This document shows, one piece after another, positions 44,811 through 55,849 of a stretch of DNA of 64,000 nt; position 1 is the stretch's first letter; each line of letters opens with the position of its first letter. The DNA lies in NCBI RefSeq assembly GCF_002099425.1, contig NW_018344159.1:1860001-1924000 (forward strand), in the 5' to 3' direction. A program made the position numbers and the translations under genes. This DNA is from Phascolarctos cinereus. Lineage: Eukaryota; Chordata; Mammalia; Diprotodontia; Phascolarctidae. The notes below the pieces were generated by a model that was given only the letters and a program-made list of their open reading frames with translations, was not told where the DNA came from and did no database searches.

Positions 44811-46624
44811 TAAACATGAAAGAGTAATTGTAAGGGACTCAATAAAGTTAAACTGTTTACATTCTTATATGGGAAGATACTACATGCAACTCTTAATCAT
44901 TATTAGGGCAGTTAGAAGGCATCTACATAGAGGACATGGATGTGAGTAGATTATGTTGGGATGATTGACAAAAAATGTAGGTGTGAGAAAGAAGGATACA
45001 TTGGGAGAAAGGAGGAGGGAGAAGTAGAATGGGGAAAATTTTCTCACATAAAAGAGGCATGCAAGGAAGAACTTTTATAATGAATGGGAAAATGGGGGTG
45101 GTGGTGGCAGGCAATGCTTGAACCTCATTCTCATTGGAATTGATTCAGAGCTGAGAATACACACACACATACACTCAGTTGGGTATAGAAATATATCTTA
45201 CCCAGTGGGGAAATAGGAAGGGAAGAGGTTAAGAGATATGAGAAGGGGAGGAAATGATAAAAGAGACAGCAGATAAGGGAGGCAGTGGTCAGAAGCCATA
45301 CAGACTTTTTTGGAGGGACAGAATAAAAAGAGAGAGAGAGAAGGGTAAAGCTAAGGAGATAAGATGGGAAGGAAATACACAGTAATCGTAACTGTGAATA
45401 TGAGTGGGAGAAACTAACCCATAAAACAGAAGTGGATAGCAGGATGGATTAGAACTAGAATCCAAAAGTATGTTGTGTATAGGAGACACATTTGAAATAG
45501 AAAGACACAAACATTTAAAATAAAGGACTGGAATAGAATCTATTATGCTTTATGACAGCAATCAAGATAGCAATAATGATCTCAGACAAGCAAAAACAAA
45601 AAATAGATCTAATTAAAAGAGATAATGGAAGTAACTATTTTTCTAAAAGATACCATACACAATAAAATAACACCAAAAAATTTTATAGAAAGTTTCCCTG
45701 ATAAAGGCCTCAGTTCTCAGAGATATAGGGAACTGAGTCAAATTTGTAAAGCTAAGAGCCATTCCCCAATTGGTAAATGATCAAAGAAGAAGAAATCAAA
45801 GCTATCTATAGCTATATGAAAAGATGCTCTAAATAGCTACTTATTAGTGAAAGACAAATTAAAACAACTCTGAGGTACTACTTCATACCTATCAAAGATG
45901 ACAAATGCTGGAGGGGATGAGGGAAAATAGGCACATTAATGAATTGCTTGTGGAATAGTGAGTGGGTTCTATTGGTTCCAGGAGAACTATCTGGAACTAT
46001 GCCCAAAGAGCTATAAAACTATTATACTCTTTAATTCGGTAATACCACTACTAGGTCTGCACCTCAAAGAGATCAAAGGGAAAGGAAAAGGACCTCTATA
46101 TACAAAAATATTTATAGCAGCTCTTTTTGTGGAAGTTCATCAATGGTGGAATGGCTGAACAAGTTGTGACATATGTTTGTGATGACATATTATTGTGCAA
46201 TAAGAATAATAAGGGGAGTTGTTTTAGTAAAAACATGGGAAGACCTATATGAATTAATTAAGTGTAAAGCGAAAAGAACTGGAATATCATTGTGCACAGT
46301 AACAGCAATGTTTTAATGATGATCAACTATGAAAGCCTTGGTTATTCTGATCAATACAATGATCCAAGACAAATCTGAAGGGCTCATGGTGAAAAAAATG
46401 CTATTCATTTCCAGAGAGAGAGAACTGATGAACTGAGTGAAAACAAGTGTAATTTTCTCACTTTTTTTTGGCAATATGGCTAATATGGAAATTTTTTTGC
46501 ATGATTTTACATGTATAATTTATATCATAGTGTTTGCCTTCTCAGTGGGCAAAGGGGCATCTAGAACCCAAAATTTAAAAAGAAAAAATTGTTTAAAATA
46601 AATAAATAATAAATTAAGGAGAAA

Positions 46625-46904
46625 AAAGAAAATTAAGATAAAAGGATAGATTCTGGGGGATAGATGAGTTATTTTGGGGACATATGTTTGAGATGTCTAT
46701 GAGACAGTTCAAAATGTCCAATAGGGTAGTTGATAATGTGGGATTAGAACCTGGGAGAGAATGGGGCTATGTATATGAATTTTGGAATCATGTACATAGA
46801 GATGATGATTGAATCCATGGGAGTTCATGAGGTCAACCAGTGAGAGAATATAGAGAAATAAAAAGAAGACCCAAGACAAATCCTGGGAGGATATCCACAT
46901 TTAG
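46625..46904 (-). mobile_element. L2 LINE, probable continuation of 41036-41935
   Basis: TTTGAGATGTCTATGAGACAG, AATGTCCAATAGGGTAGTTG, ATTGAATCCATGGGAGTTCA. In L2 this directly follows the part where the copy at 41.0-41.9 kb stops. Confidence 0.78.
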
Positions 46905-47118
46905 TGGGGACTCTGTTAAGAGGAAATCCCTCTACCAATGCAGCCAAGCTTTAGCTTTGAATATTGGAGTCTTGGAGAAATGTTAGGGGCACTGACAAGT
47001 TAAGTGACTTGCCTAGGGTGACATAACTGAGATATGTGAGGGGCAGGACTTGAACTCAATTCTTCCTGATATTGAGACCTAACTTTTTATCCACTTTGCC
47101 ATGTTACCTCTCATACAT
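46905..47118 (-). mobile_element. Ancient CORE-like SINE (AmnSINE/MamSINE type)
   Basis: GAGGAAATCCCTCTACCAATGCAG, GGGGCACTGACAAGTTAAGT, GGACTTGAACTCAATTCTTC and a ..CCACTTTGCCATGTTACCTC end. A deep amniote SINE; exact name uncertain. Confidence 0.6.
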
Positions 47119-48151
47119 ACATTTAACTCTTACAAATAAATTGTTACCACAATAAGACCAAAAGGGGCCAGAGAATGCTTTAGTCGCAAATATGTAACTT
47201 TTTTTTACAATTATAATGAGATTGCTGCTAAAGGCAATAATATCAGATTAGAATATAATCTTATTTTTAAAATTTTATGAAGAAGGATGGTGGACAGCTC
47301 TGAGTAATATTCTCTTATGTAAAACCGAGAGAAACAGCAGAGGGAAAGAACCTTGTTTAAAACTTAGGAGGGAGCTTAATAAGAGATCCAACCAAGCAAA
47401 GTGATCACAGAGTCATACAAGACAAAAATGGAAGAAAGACAACAAACAGAAAAAAAATCTGCAAAGTTAATTATGACAAATTATTTATATTGCATATCCT
47501 ATATTGCAAAGGACAATGGAATCACCACACTTGGGCTCTGATATCAAAATACCAGAAATGCATTTAGAGGAGGGAGAAATGGAACGTAATAGATGAATGG
47601 TAAGAAAAGCATCTAGACTGGACCACATTTATAGAAAGTCAATTCTAGTTGGAGGTGAAATAATCGTGAAGGCATTGAGTAATTGATAGTATTTGATTAA
47701 TTGATTAAGTATTTGAAAAATGGGGAGGATATTTTCCCACAAAAGGTGTGGGAAAATGTTAGACTTTATTAATGCTGAAAAATGTGACCCAACAACTACT
47801 GACCTATATGCTTACTTACCCTGTATACAAAATTTTTATGAGTCATCTATTCATGAACTGAGTGCATCTTAATGAGGATATTAGAGAATAATCAGGCATA
47901 AGGCACATTTGACATTGGGCTACATCTTTACTGTTTTATATTTGAGTGAAAGATTTATTAAACACATGATTATACTACTTATTGTTTGTCAATTTACTAG
48001 GGTGAAACTCCAGACTAAATAGGCCCTTTCACAGAGACCTTGGCTATTATTACCTAGTTTTATGGAAACAGAGAATCTTGGGGCCTCAGAGTTGACTGTC
48101 CTCTTTGAGCGAATTTGTGTGAGGAGCTGAGAGAACTAATAAAATCCAGTC
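47119..48151. other. No recognised feature
   Basis: AT-rich, non-coding. An AATAAA occurs at about 48141 just before the tandem array. Confidence 0.4.
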
Positions 48152-48530
48152 CTGAAGAGACATGAACAGTTTATTGTCATGGAGAAAGTCTGTGCGACTT
48201 GTTATTGGAGTCTATGAAGAACTCAGAGAGCTGTTATTTTTGAGAGAGTCTGAAGAGATATTTTGAGAAACTGAATTTAACTGCCATTATGGAAGAGAAC
48301 TGAATGAATTTAGCTGTCTTTGATCCCTGATGAGAACTGAGTTAACTTTTATTTTGTGGAGAAGATATTCTGAGAACAATTCCTGAGAGGAACTGAGGGA
48401 CTTTAACTATTATCCTGAGGTAAACTCAACTAGCTGTTGTATTCTGAGGAGAGATAAACAATTGATTGACATTTCTGAGGAGAACTGGAAAGAGAATGTT
48501 GTTCTGAGAGAAACTGAGTTAACTACAGGC
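48152..48530. repeat. Degenerate ~30-bp tandem array (about 13 units)
   Basis: Units of 21-36 bp follow a loose consensus CTGAGGAGAACTGAGTTAAC plus a TG/TTATT end. Clearest units: 48388, 48414, 48443, 48474 and 48503. Many contain AGTTAACT-like palindromes. Older units to the left are worn. It could be an old minisatellite or part of an LTR; no frame runs through it. Confidence 0.7.
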
Positions 48531-48539
48531 AAGCAGGCA

Positions 48540-48700
48540 GCAAACACTCAATAAATGCTTACTGTGTGCCTGCCACTGTGCAAAACACTGAAGTTATAAA
48601 TAAAAATAAAAGGAACAACAGTCCCTGCCCTTAAAGACCTTGCATTCTAATAGAAGAAGACAGCACCTAAAAATGAGCTGGAAGTGGTGTAGGTAGAGGG
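48540..48700 (-). mobile_element. L2 LINE 3' end
   Basis: ACTCAATAAATGCTTACTGTGTGCC, CCCTTAAAGACCTTGCATTC. Reverse-strand L2 terminus. Confidence 0.82.
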
Positions 48701-50754
48701 AGAGGGTGAGAAAGCAGCTGAATTATGATGGCAAGTTTATAGAGTTAGAGGCACAGATAGGAAGAGAATGAAATGTAGCCAGTCTGGGCCCATCCGCTAA
48801 ATGAAGACCCTGAACAGAACTCACCAATGGGTGAAAGCAGGCTGGCATAGTGGTGCAATATTCCAGAATGAGAAGGCCTCAGGGATTGAGGAAATTCCAG
48901 GGCAAGAAGCTTGCTGAGTCAGGGTGGTGAAGTTCCTAGCATCAGGAGACAATTACTGGACAACGGTTCTAATGTTTTTGAGGAAATGGTGATTGACAGT
49001 GGGTGAGAGGAATTTTAGTCAGCAACTTATCTTTTCCCCTGTTTTTTTTTAGAGCATAGAAGTTACCGTAGCTATACTCTTTTTCAAATATGACACATTG
49101 TTCAAATAGTTATCTATAACTTGACAATATTTATTGCTTTTAATAAATTACATTGTCAATAATATTGATGTTGATTAAAGCCCAAAAGTTTGGGGTTAGA
49201 GACTGAGACAGGAAGGAGAATGAAGGGGAAAAGAAATTTCCATGAAATGGGGCTCAAACTCAAACACTAAATCATTAATGACCTTTTCATTTTTAAAAAA
49301 CATTTTCTGAGGCAATTCTTATTCATACTGACTACACTGCTTTTGAACCCGGAGAGAAAAAGAATTGATAGGGTAATGAGTCAATAGCAGATCAAAGGGT
49401 GGGAATTTGGCATATTTGTCCTTGAGAGTCCATGAAGGGGAATTATTGCTTTCTCATGAGGTGATTCATCTTATACCTCAAAAGGGATTGCTATAAGAAC
49501 AAAATGCTTCCTTAAAATCTCTCTTTTTTAAAATAGCAAACATGAGAATACATTTTATTTATCAATAAGCATTAAAACATTAACTTGGGGAGACAAACTT
49601 CATATGTATAAATATACAATTATATATTTGTATAAAATTACAGAATGTCATAGTAATTTGTCCAGTGACAACTTCTTAAAAAAAAAAAAATTCCTCTCAA
49701 CAAATTCATCCAGTTTTAGTTTTCCTGGAGTGCTCTCTATAGGCTTTAGGAAGTTTAGTTAGCTATTTGAGTAACAAGTACCAACGTAAGAATAATTTAA
49801 TTGATAAAATTATGGTTAGTGTCTAACATAGAAAGGAGAAAAATGATAGCATAATGATATGACAATCTCTTTCTATCTTTTCATACCTGCCTGATAATTC
49901 TTTCTAGATTATCATCATCTGGAATTTTGCGCTTTGAAAATTCTCCTAGGTCAAACCCATCTCTTGGCCACCTCTCAGATTTTCCTAGATCTTTTATGAC
50001 TGTAACAGCTAAATTCTCAAGAACATGATATCCTTTCCCCATTTTCTCCTTCCTTCCTTTCTCTCCTCTATCTTTCCATCTCTGATTCTTCCAACTTCTT
50101 TCTATTTCTCCTCAGCTCCTTCTCATTTTAACAGTGATATTTTTTACCCCTTCTTTGTCCCTATCTCATCTCACTTCACATTTTGGCCAGGACAAATAGT
50201 TCTGAATTCCTAACTTACTGGGATAAAAAAAAAGTCCACTGGTGAATGTAAAGGCTTTTCAATTATTATTTACTTTACCTCAAAAGCTCTCTTCCAACAA
50301 GGTGTATCCCATCCATATATTAAAATCACTCAAGAGTCTTTGAAAGATTTAAGAACAGAGCATTAACTCACAAAACTGGAATATACCTGGAGGCAGGATA
50401 TAAAGATAAGCAAAAGGCATTAAGGTCCTTTTATTCCATCCTGCCCCAAATTTAATAGAGCTGAAGCAGACCTCTCTGGAAGATCTCTAAACTTTATTGT
50501 TACTCTGAATCCAGCACCTTTTATGTTGTACTACCCTATCTCTGTCGGGGAAAAATAATAGGAAAGAATTGCCCAGAAATATGGCTTTGGAATCTCTCAG
50601 TTCTATCAGAATGTCAATCACTTAATAATGCCAGGGGAATATGACCATAATCTACATGTGCTTCTCAGAATCAAATCATTCATATAGCTATTGCAGTGCT
50701 AAATAGATTAAGGTGGCTTTAATGACTATTAAAATTATGTCTGCCTTAAAAAAA
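48701..50754. other. No recognised feature
   Basis: Two kilobases without a repeat I can name or coding support. Pyrimidine-rich at 50.03-50.15 kb. Confidence 0.35.
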
Positions 50755-51060
50755 GTGAGCAGCATGATGAAAAATGCTGTGCACCATCAGAGAAAGAACT
50801 GATGGAGTCTGAATGCAGATCGAAGCATGCTATTTTTCACCATATTTTATTTTTTTTGTTCATGTTCTCTTTCACAACATGTGACTAATATGGAAATACG
50901 TTTTGCATGATTGCATATGTAAAACCCATATAAAATTGTTTATCATCTCAGGGATTGGGGGGTGAGGGAGAAAGGAGAGAATTTGGAAATCAAAATTTAA
51001 AAAAATGTTAATTGTTTTCACATGTAATTGGGAAAAATAAAACATTTCAATAAAATAAAG
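50755..51060 (+). mobile_element. L1 3' UTR fragment
   Basis: CAGAGAAAGAACTGATGGAG, GAATGCAGATCGAAGCATGC, TGTGACTAATATGGAAATAC, ending TCACATGTAATTGGGAAAAATAAAAC. Strongly 5'-truncated insertion. Confidence 0.9.
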
Positions 51061-51579
51061 TAAAAACAATGAGCATGAACCTTAGCTTCTTTTTAATTTT
51101 TAGGAAGATTAAATTTTTTCCCCTATGGCTACAAGAATTCTGAAGATTCAAGGAAGGATTTTGCCTGAATTGGTTTTCTGTTTCCTTTTGAGGTATTAAC
51201 CCCCCCCAAATTTCTTATTGCTTGTTTGGCATGATTGAAGAAAATTTAGTGTTATGATGATTCAGGGTTTTTGGAAATTTACTCTAATTCCTTAATTCCA
51301 GGGGCAACTGCTTTAATAACAGAACTATATTTATCTCCAACTCTTGAAATAAGAAAGCTCTTTCCTTTTATCTATTTCATTTATCTTCAGGGAAGGTTCC
51401 AACTTTCAATTAAAGTCAAGGTAAAAGTGTCCTAATTTAATATTAGTGAATAAATAATGGGGCTGAACTGTGATGAAGCTATTCAAAGTTGAAAGAAGAT
51501 AATTTCCAGGGAATATTTAAGGAGTTTGAGGAGTTCCTAACTCTAACTCTAGGGCTCCATACACTGTTCCAGCTAGCTG

Positions 51580-51581
<2 letters not shown>
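51061..51581. other. No recognised feature except a SINE head remnant
   Basis: 51547-51581 (CTCTAGGGCTCCATACACTG, CCAGCTAGCTGCC) looks like the head end of a minus-strand SINE whose body is gone. The rest is unassigned. Confidence 0.35.

Positions 51582-51625
<44 letters not shown>
51582..51625. repeat. (CT)n microsatellite
   Basis: About 22 CT units, directly after the SINE head remnant. Confidence 0.97.
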
Positions 51626-51629
<4 letters not shown>

Positions 51630-51832
51630 ATGTAAAAGCAAGTGGTTCCTAAGGTAGGAAGTATTGGTTTACAAATGATGTAGATACAGAAATAATGGAT
51701 GTTAACCTGCCCAACACTGGAGCCCTCTCCAGGCTATTCTGAAAAACGCTATCTGCAAAGCCCCAGTCCATTGCCTCATACCCATTTCCAGAGTTGCCAA
51801 GACTGGAATGCCTGTCTTTATTTAAAGGGCTT

Positions 51833-52218
51833 TTTGTTGTTCAGTTGTTTCAGCCATGTCTAACTCTTTGTGGCCCCATTTGGGGTTTTCTTGGCAAAGA
51901 TATTGGAGTGGTTTGCTATTTCCTTGTTCAGCTTATTTTACAGTTGAGGAATTTGAGGCAAACATGGTAAATTGACTTCCCAGAATCACACTGAAAGGGG
52001 GCAGCTAGGTGGTGCAGTAGACAGAGCTCTGACCCTGGAGTCAGGAGACATGAGTTCAAATCCACACACTTGACACTTAACTAGCTGTGTGACCTTGGAC
52101 AAGTCACTTAACCGAAATTGCTTCACCAAAAAGAATCACACTAAAGCTAGATTTAAACTCAGGTCATCCTGATTCCAGGCTCAGTGCTCTATCTGCTATG
52201 TCATCCAGATGCCTCATT
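51833..52218 (-). mobile_element. MAR1-type CORE-SINE, interrupted by WSINE1
   Basis: TTGTTGTTCAGTTGTTTCAG, TTGGGGTTTTCTTGGCAAAG, TTACAGTTGAGGAATTTGAG, then after the insertion AGATTTAAACTCAGGTCATC and the worn head. Confidence 0.93.
51993..52131 (+). mobile_element. WSINE1-type SINE nested in MAR1
   Basis: GGGGGCAGCTAGGTGGTGCA head, GAGTTCAAATCCACACACTT, short A-rich tail. Perfect target duplication AGAATCACACT at 51982-51992 and 52132-52142. Confidence 0.95.
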
Positions 52219-53827
52219 TAAAGGGCTGCTTTCTAGCTTTTGTTTTCTCCCTCGCAGATTGGTTTCTTCCCACTGGTATTCTTTCCTCTGGCCTACCCAA
52301 TACTGCTATTTGTTGAAAAACAAGACATGACATTGGATTTGCAGCCTGACTGTATTGCTAAAATGGGCAGCAGACAAGGAATAGATGGAAAAAAATGTCA
52401 GAGTAGGCTTGAATAGTCAGTAAAAACAGAAAACTCTCATCATCTAGCCCAGGCAGGGTTTAGTCAGAGGCAGGTCAGTCCTATGGATAGCTTCATGAGA
52501 ATCATTGGGTATAACTAAAAAATAGTATGAGTATGACTAAGAACTTTAATTTTCAGGACTTTGAATTTCAAGGGCTGCTTAGACCTATTCTCTGAAATTC
52601 TCTGTTTTTAAAGGAGTCTTTGCTCTTTTTATACTGGTCTTTGTCTAAAGATTAATACCTTTTTTTTTTTTACGTTGCCTCCATTTCTTAGTATACTCCT
52701 TCCTCCCCTACTCTGAGAGCTATTCCTTATAACAAAGAATAAAACTGAAAGAAAAAAAGTGGAAAAAACCCCTAATAACAAAGAAACCAAATCTAACATT
52801 ATATATAGTAGTTAAAAATTTAGGTGTACTACACTCTAGAAAGAAGATGATATTTTTTTAAAAATAAATTTTTACTGTTTTTTAATATCACCAAAATTTC
52901 TCCCAGAATGTTTTCCACTCTGCATTCCAGAGAACAATCCTTCATAACAAATGTTATTTAAATGAAAAAAGTGAATAAGAGAATAAAATTAGCATGATGA
53001 TCAATACATTCAAAAAGTCTGAATATATACATATATCCATACATACATATATATGTATATATATGTATATGAAATGCATACCTGTGAACTTCTCGCTTCT
53101 GCAAAGGAGTAAGGTATGAACTATCTTCTCATTTTTCTTCCTTGGAGTTGAGTTCTGCTACTTGTTGCCAGAGAATGGTGGAGTGAACTGATCAACAGAA
53201 TAACAATTGAACCTTTGGAAACATAATTTACCATAAACTGAGGCCTGCATGTGTGATTATACATATATAAGGAGGCTAAAGTTGTACTTTTAGGAGGAGA
53301 ATAATAGCAGTTGGATGTCTGTATGGTTATCAAACAGCATGTTTTTGTACTTTCTGCTTTGTGATGTTATGCTCATACTGTGGTTGGCAGGTTGTAAGAC
53401 AGTGTAAGAGTTTGGCATTGGTTGAGAGGCTGATAAATTTAGTGATATTTTCAAGGCGTGCTTTGCATTGCAGAAATCCTTTACCTTTTTTTCTGTTTTA
53501 TCCATTTATTAACAAAAATTGCCTTTTTTCATGAGAAAGAATCTCAATTAAGAAATTCAGTTAAATGACTTATTTGTCTAAAATGATCAGTCTAATAATT
53601 CCTTCTTTCCTTCTCTTTGTTCTCCCTCTCTTCCCCCCACCTTTCTTTTCTCCCTTCCCCTTTTCTCCTCTTCCTCCATATCTCCCTTTCACCCTTTTAT
53701 GTAAGTACTTCTCTGCTTAAAAAAGGAGAGCAGCTAAAGAAGAAATTGAAAACAAGAAACTATTGAAACTGGGTAAGCTTGGGTTCTTGTTCAAGGAAAA
53801 GTTGACCTATGAAAGGAGATTCTACAG
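52219..53827. other. No recognised feature
   Basis: Unassigned. Short (ATAC)n/(TA)n at 53.02-53.07 kb; pyrimidine-rich at 53.6-53.7 kb. Confidence 0.35.
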
Positions 53828-54162
53828 CAGGTGTTTTTAACCTGGGGTCTGTTTAAATTTTAATAAGTAAATTTTATGTAATTGGTTTCCTTTATAATCA
53901 TGTACATTTTATTTTATATATTTTGAGAAGGCATTCTTTTTTTTTTCTTGGTGAGGCAATTGGGGTTAAATGACTTGCCCAGAGTCACACAGCTAGTGAG
54001 TGTTATATGTCTGAAGTCACATTTGAACTCAGGTCCTCCTGACTCCCAGGCTGGTGCTCTACTCACTGTGCCAGCTAGCTGCCCCATTGAGAAGGCATTC
54101 CTAAGATTGCCCAGACTGCCAAAGGGCTCCACGACATGAAAAAAAGTTAAAAACTCCCACTG
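53828..54162 (+). mobile_element. hAT-type MITE, interrupted by WSINE1
   Basis: Starts CAGGTGTTTTTAACCTGG, ends AAGTTAAAAACTCCCACTG. CCCAGACTGCCAAAGGGCTC is shared with 27151/31707 family members. The flanking 8-mers are too worn to score. Confidence 0.78.
53937..54086 (-). mobile_element. WSINE1-type SINE nested in hAT MITE
   Basis: T-run tail, GGCAATTGGGGTTAAATGAC, head end GTGCCAGCTAGCTGCCCC. Perfect 14-bp duplication TTGAGAAGGCATTC at 53923-53936 and 54087-54100. Confidence 0.95.
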
Positions 54163-54196
54163 TCTAGGAAAGGTAATAAGATTTAGAGCTGGAAAG

Positions 54197-55436
54197 GACC
54201 TTGCTGTTGTTGTTCAGTCATTCAATGGTTGAAGAGTCACGTCCTACTCTTCATGATCCCATGGACCATAGCACACCAGGGCTTTGCATCCTCCACTATC
54301 TCTCTAAGTCTGTCTAGGTTCCTGTTCATTGTTTCCATGATACTATCTATCCATCTTATCCTCTGCCATCTCCTTTTCTTTTTGCCTTCAAAATTTCCCA
54401 GTGTCAGTGGCTTTTCCAATGAGCTTAATCTTCATATTGTATGGACCAAGTGTTTAAACTTCAGTGAATAACTTGAGTTAATTTCTTTAACTGATTTGAC
54501 CTCTTTGCTGTCTAAGGGACTCCCAAAAGAAGACTCTCCAGCACCACAATTCAAAAGTGTTGCTTCTGGAATGCTCAGCTTCCTTTATGGTCCAGCTCTC
54601 ATAGCCATACATTGCTCCTGGAAAGACCATAGTTTTGATTGTACTGACTTTGTCAGCAAGGTGACATCTCTGCTTTTTAGTGTGCTGTCCATATTTGCCA
54701 TAGCTCTCCTTCTAAGTAGCAAGCATCTTTTAATTTTATGGCTGCAGTGACGATTACAGCAATCTTTAAGCCCCAAAATATAAAATCTGACAGTTTCCTT
54801 TTCTTCTCCCTCTATTTGCCAGGAAATGATGAAACTAATTGCCAAGATCTTTTTTTCCCCCATGTTAAGCTTCAAGCTAGCTTTTATATTCTTCTCTTTC
54901 ACCCGCATCAAGAGGCTTCTTAATTCCTCTTCACTTTCTGTCATCAGAGTGGTATCATCTACATACTTGAGATTGTTGATATTTCTCCCAGCAAGCTTCA
55001 TTCCAGCCTCTGATGCATCCTGTCTGGCATTTCACACGATGTACTTTGCATGTAAGTTAAAAATTAAGGTGACAATATACAGCTTTGTTTTACTCTTTTT
55101 CCAATCTTAAACCAATCCATTGTTACTTGTTTGGTTTTAAAAATTACTTCTTGGCCACATATAGGTTCTGCTGGAGACAAGTAAGATGATTTGTAACTCC
55201 CATCTCTTTGAAGACTTGCCCCATTTTGTTGTGATCCACACAATCAAAGGCTTTAGTGTTGTTCATGAAACAGAAGTAGATTTTTTTCTGGAGCGCCCTT
55301 GTTTTCTTCACATCCAGTGAATGTTGGCAATTTGGTCTATAGTTCCTCTGCCCTTTTGAAAACCAATCTGCTCTTCTGGTAATTCTTGGTTCACATATTG
55401 CTGATGCCTAGCTTGCAGAATATTAAGTACAACTTG
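54197..55436 (-). mobile_element. BovB/RTE-type LINE, 5'-truncated
   Basis: The minus strand reads from the reverse-transcriptase palm (about 55.43 kb) through YVDD (54954-54965) to the C-terminal block LTLGNFEGKKKRRWQRIRW, and ends at 54197 with ..GACTGAACAACAACAGC. This order is that of RTE elements of the BovB type, known from ruminants, squamates and marsupials. 5' end and endonuclease are missing. It abuts a MAR1 copy at 55437. Confidence 0.87.
54585..55001 (-). pseudogene. RTE-type reverse transcriptase fragment
   Basis: This is the longest open stretch of the RTE copy (138 codons). Residues 8-40 read INNLKYVDDTTLM..SEEELRSLL, the catalytic motif with its usual downstream acidic helix. 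YVDD replaces the more common YADD, which should not of itself abolish activity. KLNMGEKK and IKRCLLL.RRAM follow as in BovB. A separate frame at 54237-54419 holds the C-terminal RWIDSIMETM..NLDRLREIV and ..VHGIMKSRT block. The frames are offset and the 5' half is gone, so it is dead. Confidence 0.88.
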
Positions 55437-55690
55437 GCTGGCATATGGCACAGTGAATACAGCATTGGGCCTGGAGTCAGGAGGACCTTGAGTTCAAATC
55501 TGGCCTCAGACACTTACTAACTGTATAACTCCAGGCAAGTCACTTCACCTTGTTTGCCTCAGTTTCCTCATCTGTAAAGTGAGTTGGAGAAGGCAATGGC
55601 AAGTCACTTCAGTATTGCTGCCAAGAAAATCTTAAATGGGGTCACAGAAAGTCAGACATGACTAAAAATGATTGAACAACAACAACAACT
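55437..55690 (+). mobile_element. MAR1-type CORE-SINE
   Basis: Head GCACAGTGAATACAGCATTG, GAGTTCAAATCTGGCCTCAG, CTCAGTTTCCTCATCTGTAA and an intact tail ATTGAACAACAACAACAAC. Confidence 0.94.
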
Positions 55691-55699
55691 CATGGGAAA

Positions 55700-55815
55700 A
55701 GCCTTGAGAGATTTGACCTTAAATATCATCTAATCCAACCTTGTCATTTTACAATTAAGGAAAGTATAGGCTTGATAGTTTAAATGACTTGACCAAGACC
55801 ATATAGGCAGTAATT
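55700..55815 (-). mobile_element. MIR-like SINE fragment
   Basis: AATATCATCTAATCCAACCT, CATTTTACAATTAAGGAAAG, TTGACCAAGACCATATAG. Confidence 0.6.
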
Positions 55816-55849
55816 AATAATCATTTCTAGCAGGTAAGCTCAAAAGTCC

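Larger units (their letters stand above)
43091..46620 (+). mobile_element. L1 LINE with 5' UTR and large ORF2 deletion
   Basis: Order: 5' UTR with (CAG)n; ORF1 (about 43840-44810); purine-rich inter-ORF region; start of ORF2 (about 45380-45690, including a worn LQETH-type endonuclease motif); then an abrupt jump to the ORF2 C-terminal end/3' UTR (45700-46620; GTTTCCCTGATAAAGGCCTC, GAACTATGCCCAAAGAGCTA). Most of the endonuclease and all the reverse-transcriptase core are missing. A-rich end at about 46.59-46.62 kb. Interrupted by a truncated WSINE1 at 43534. Confidence 0.85.
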
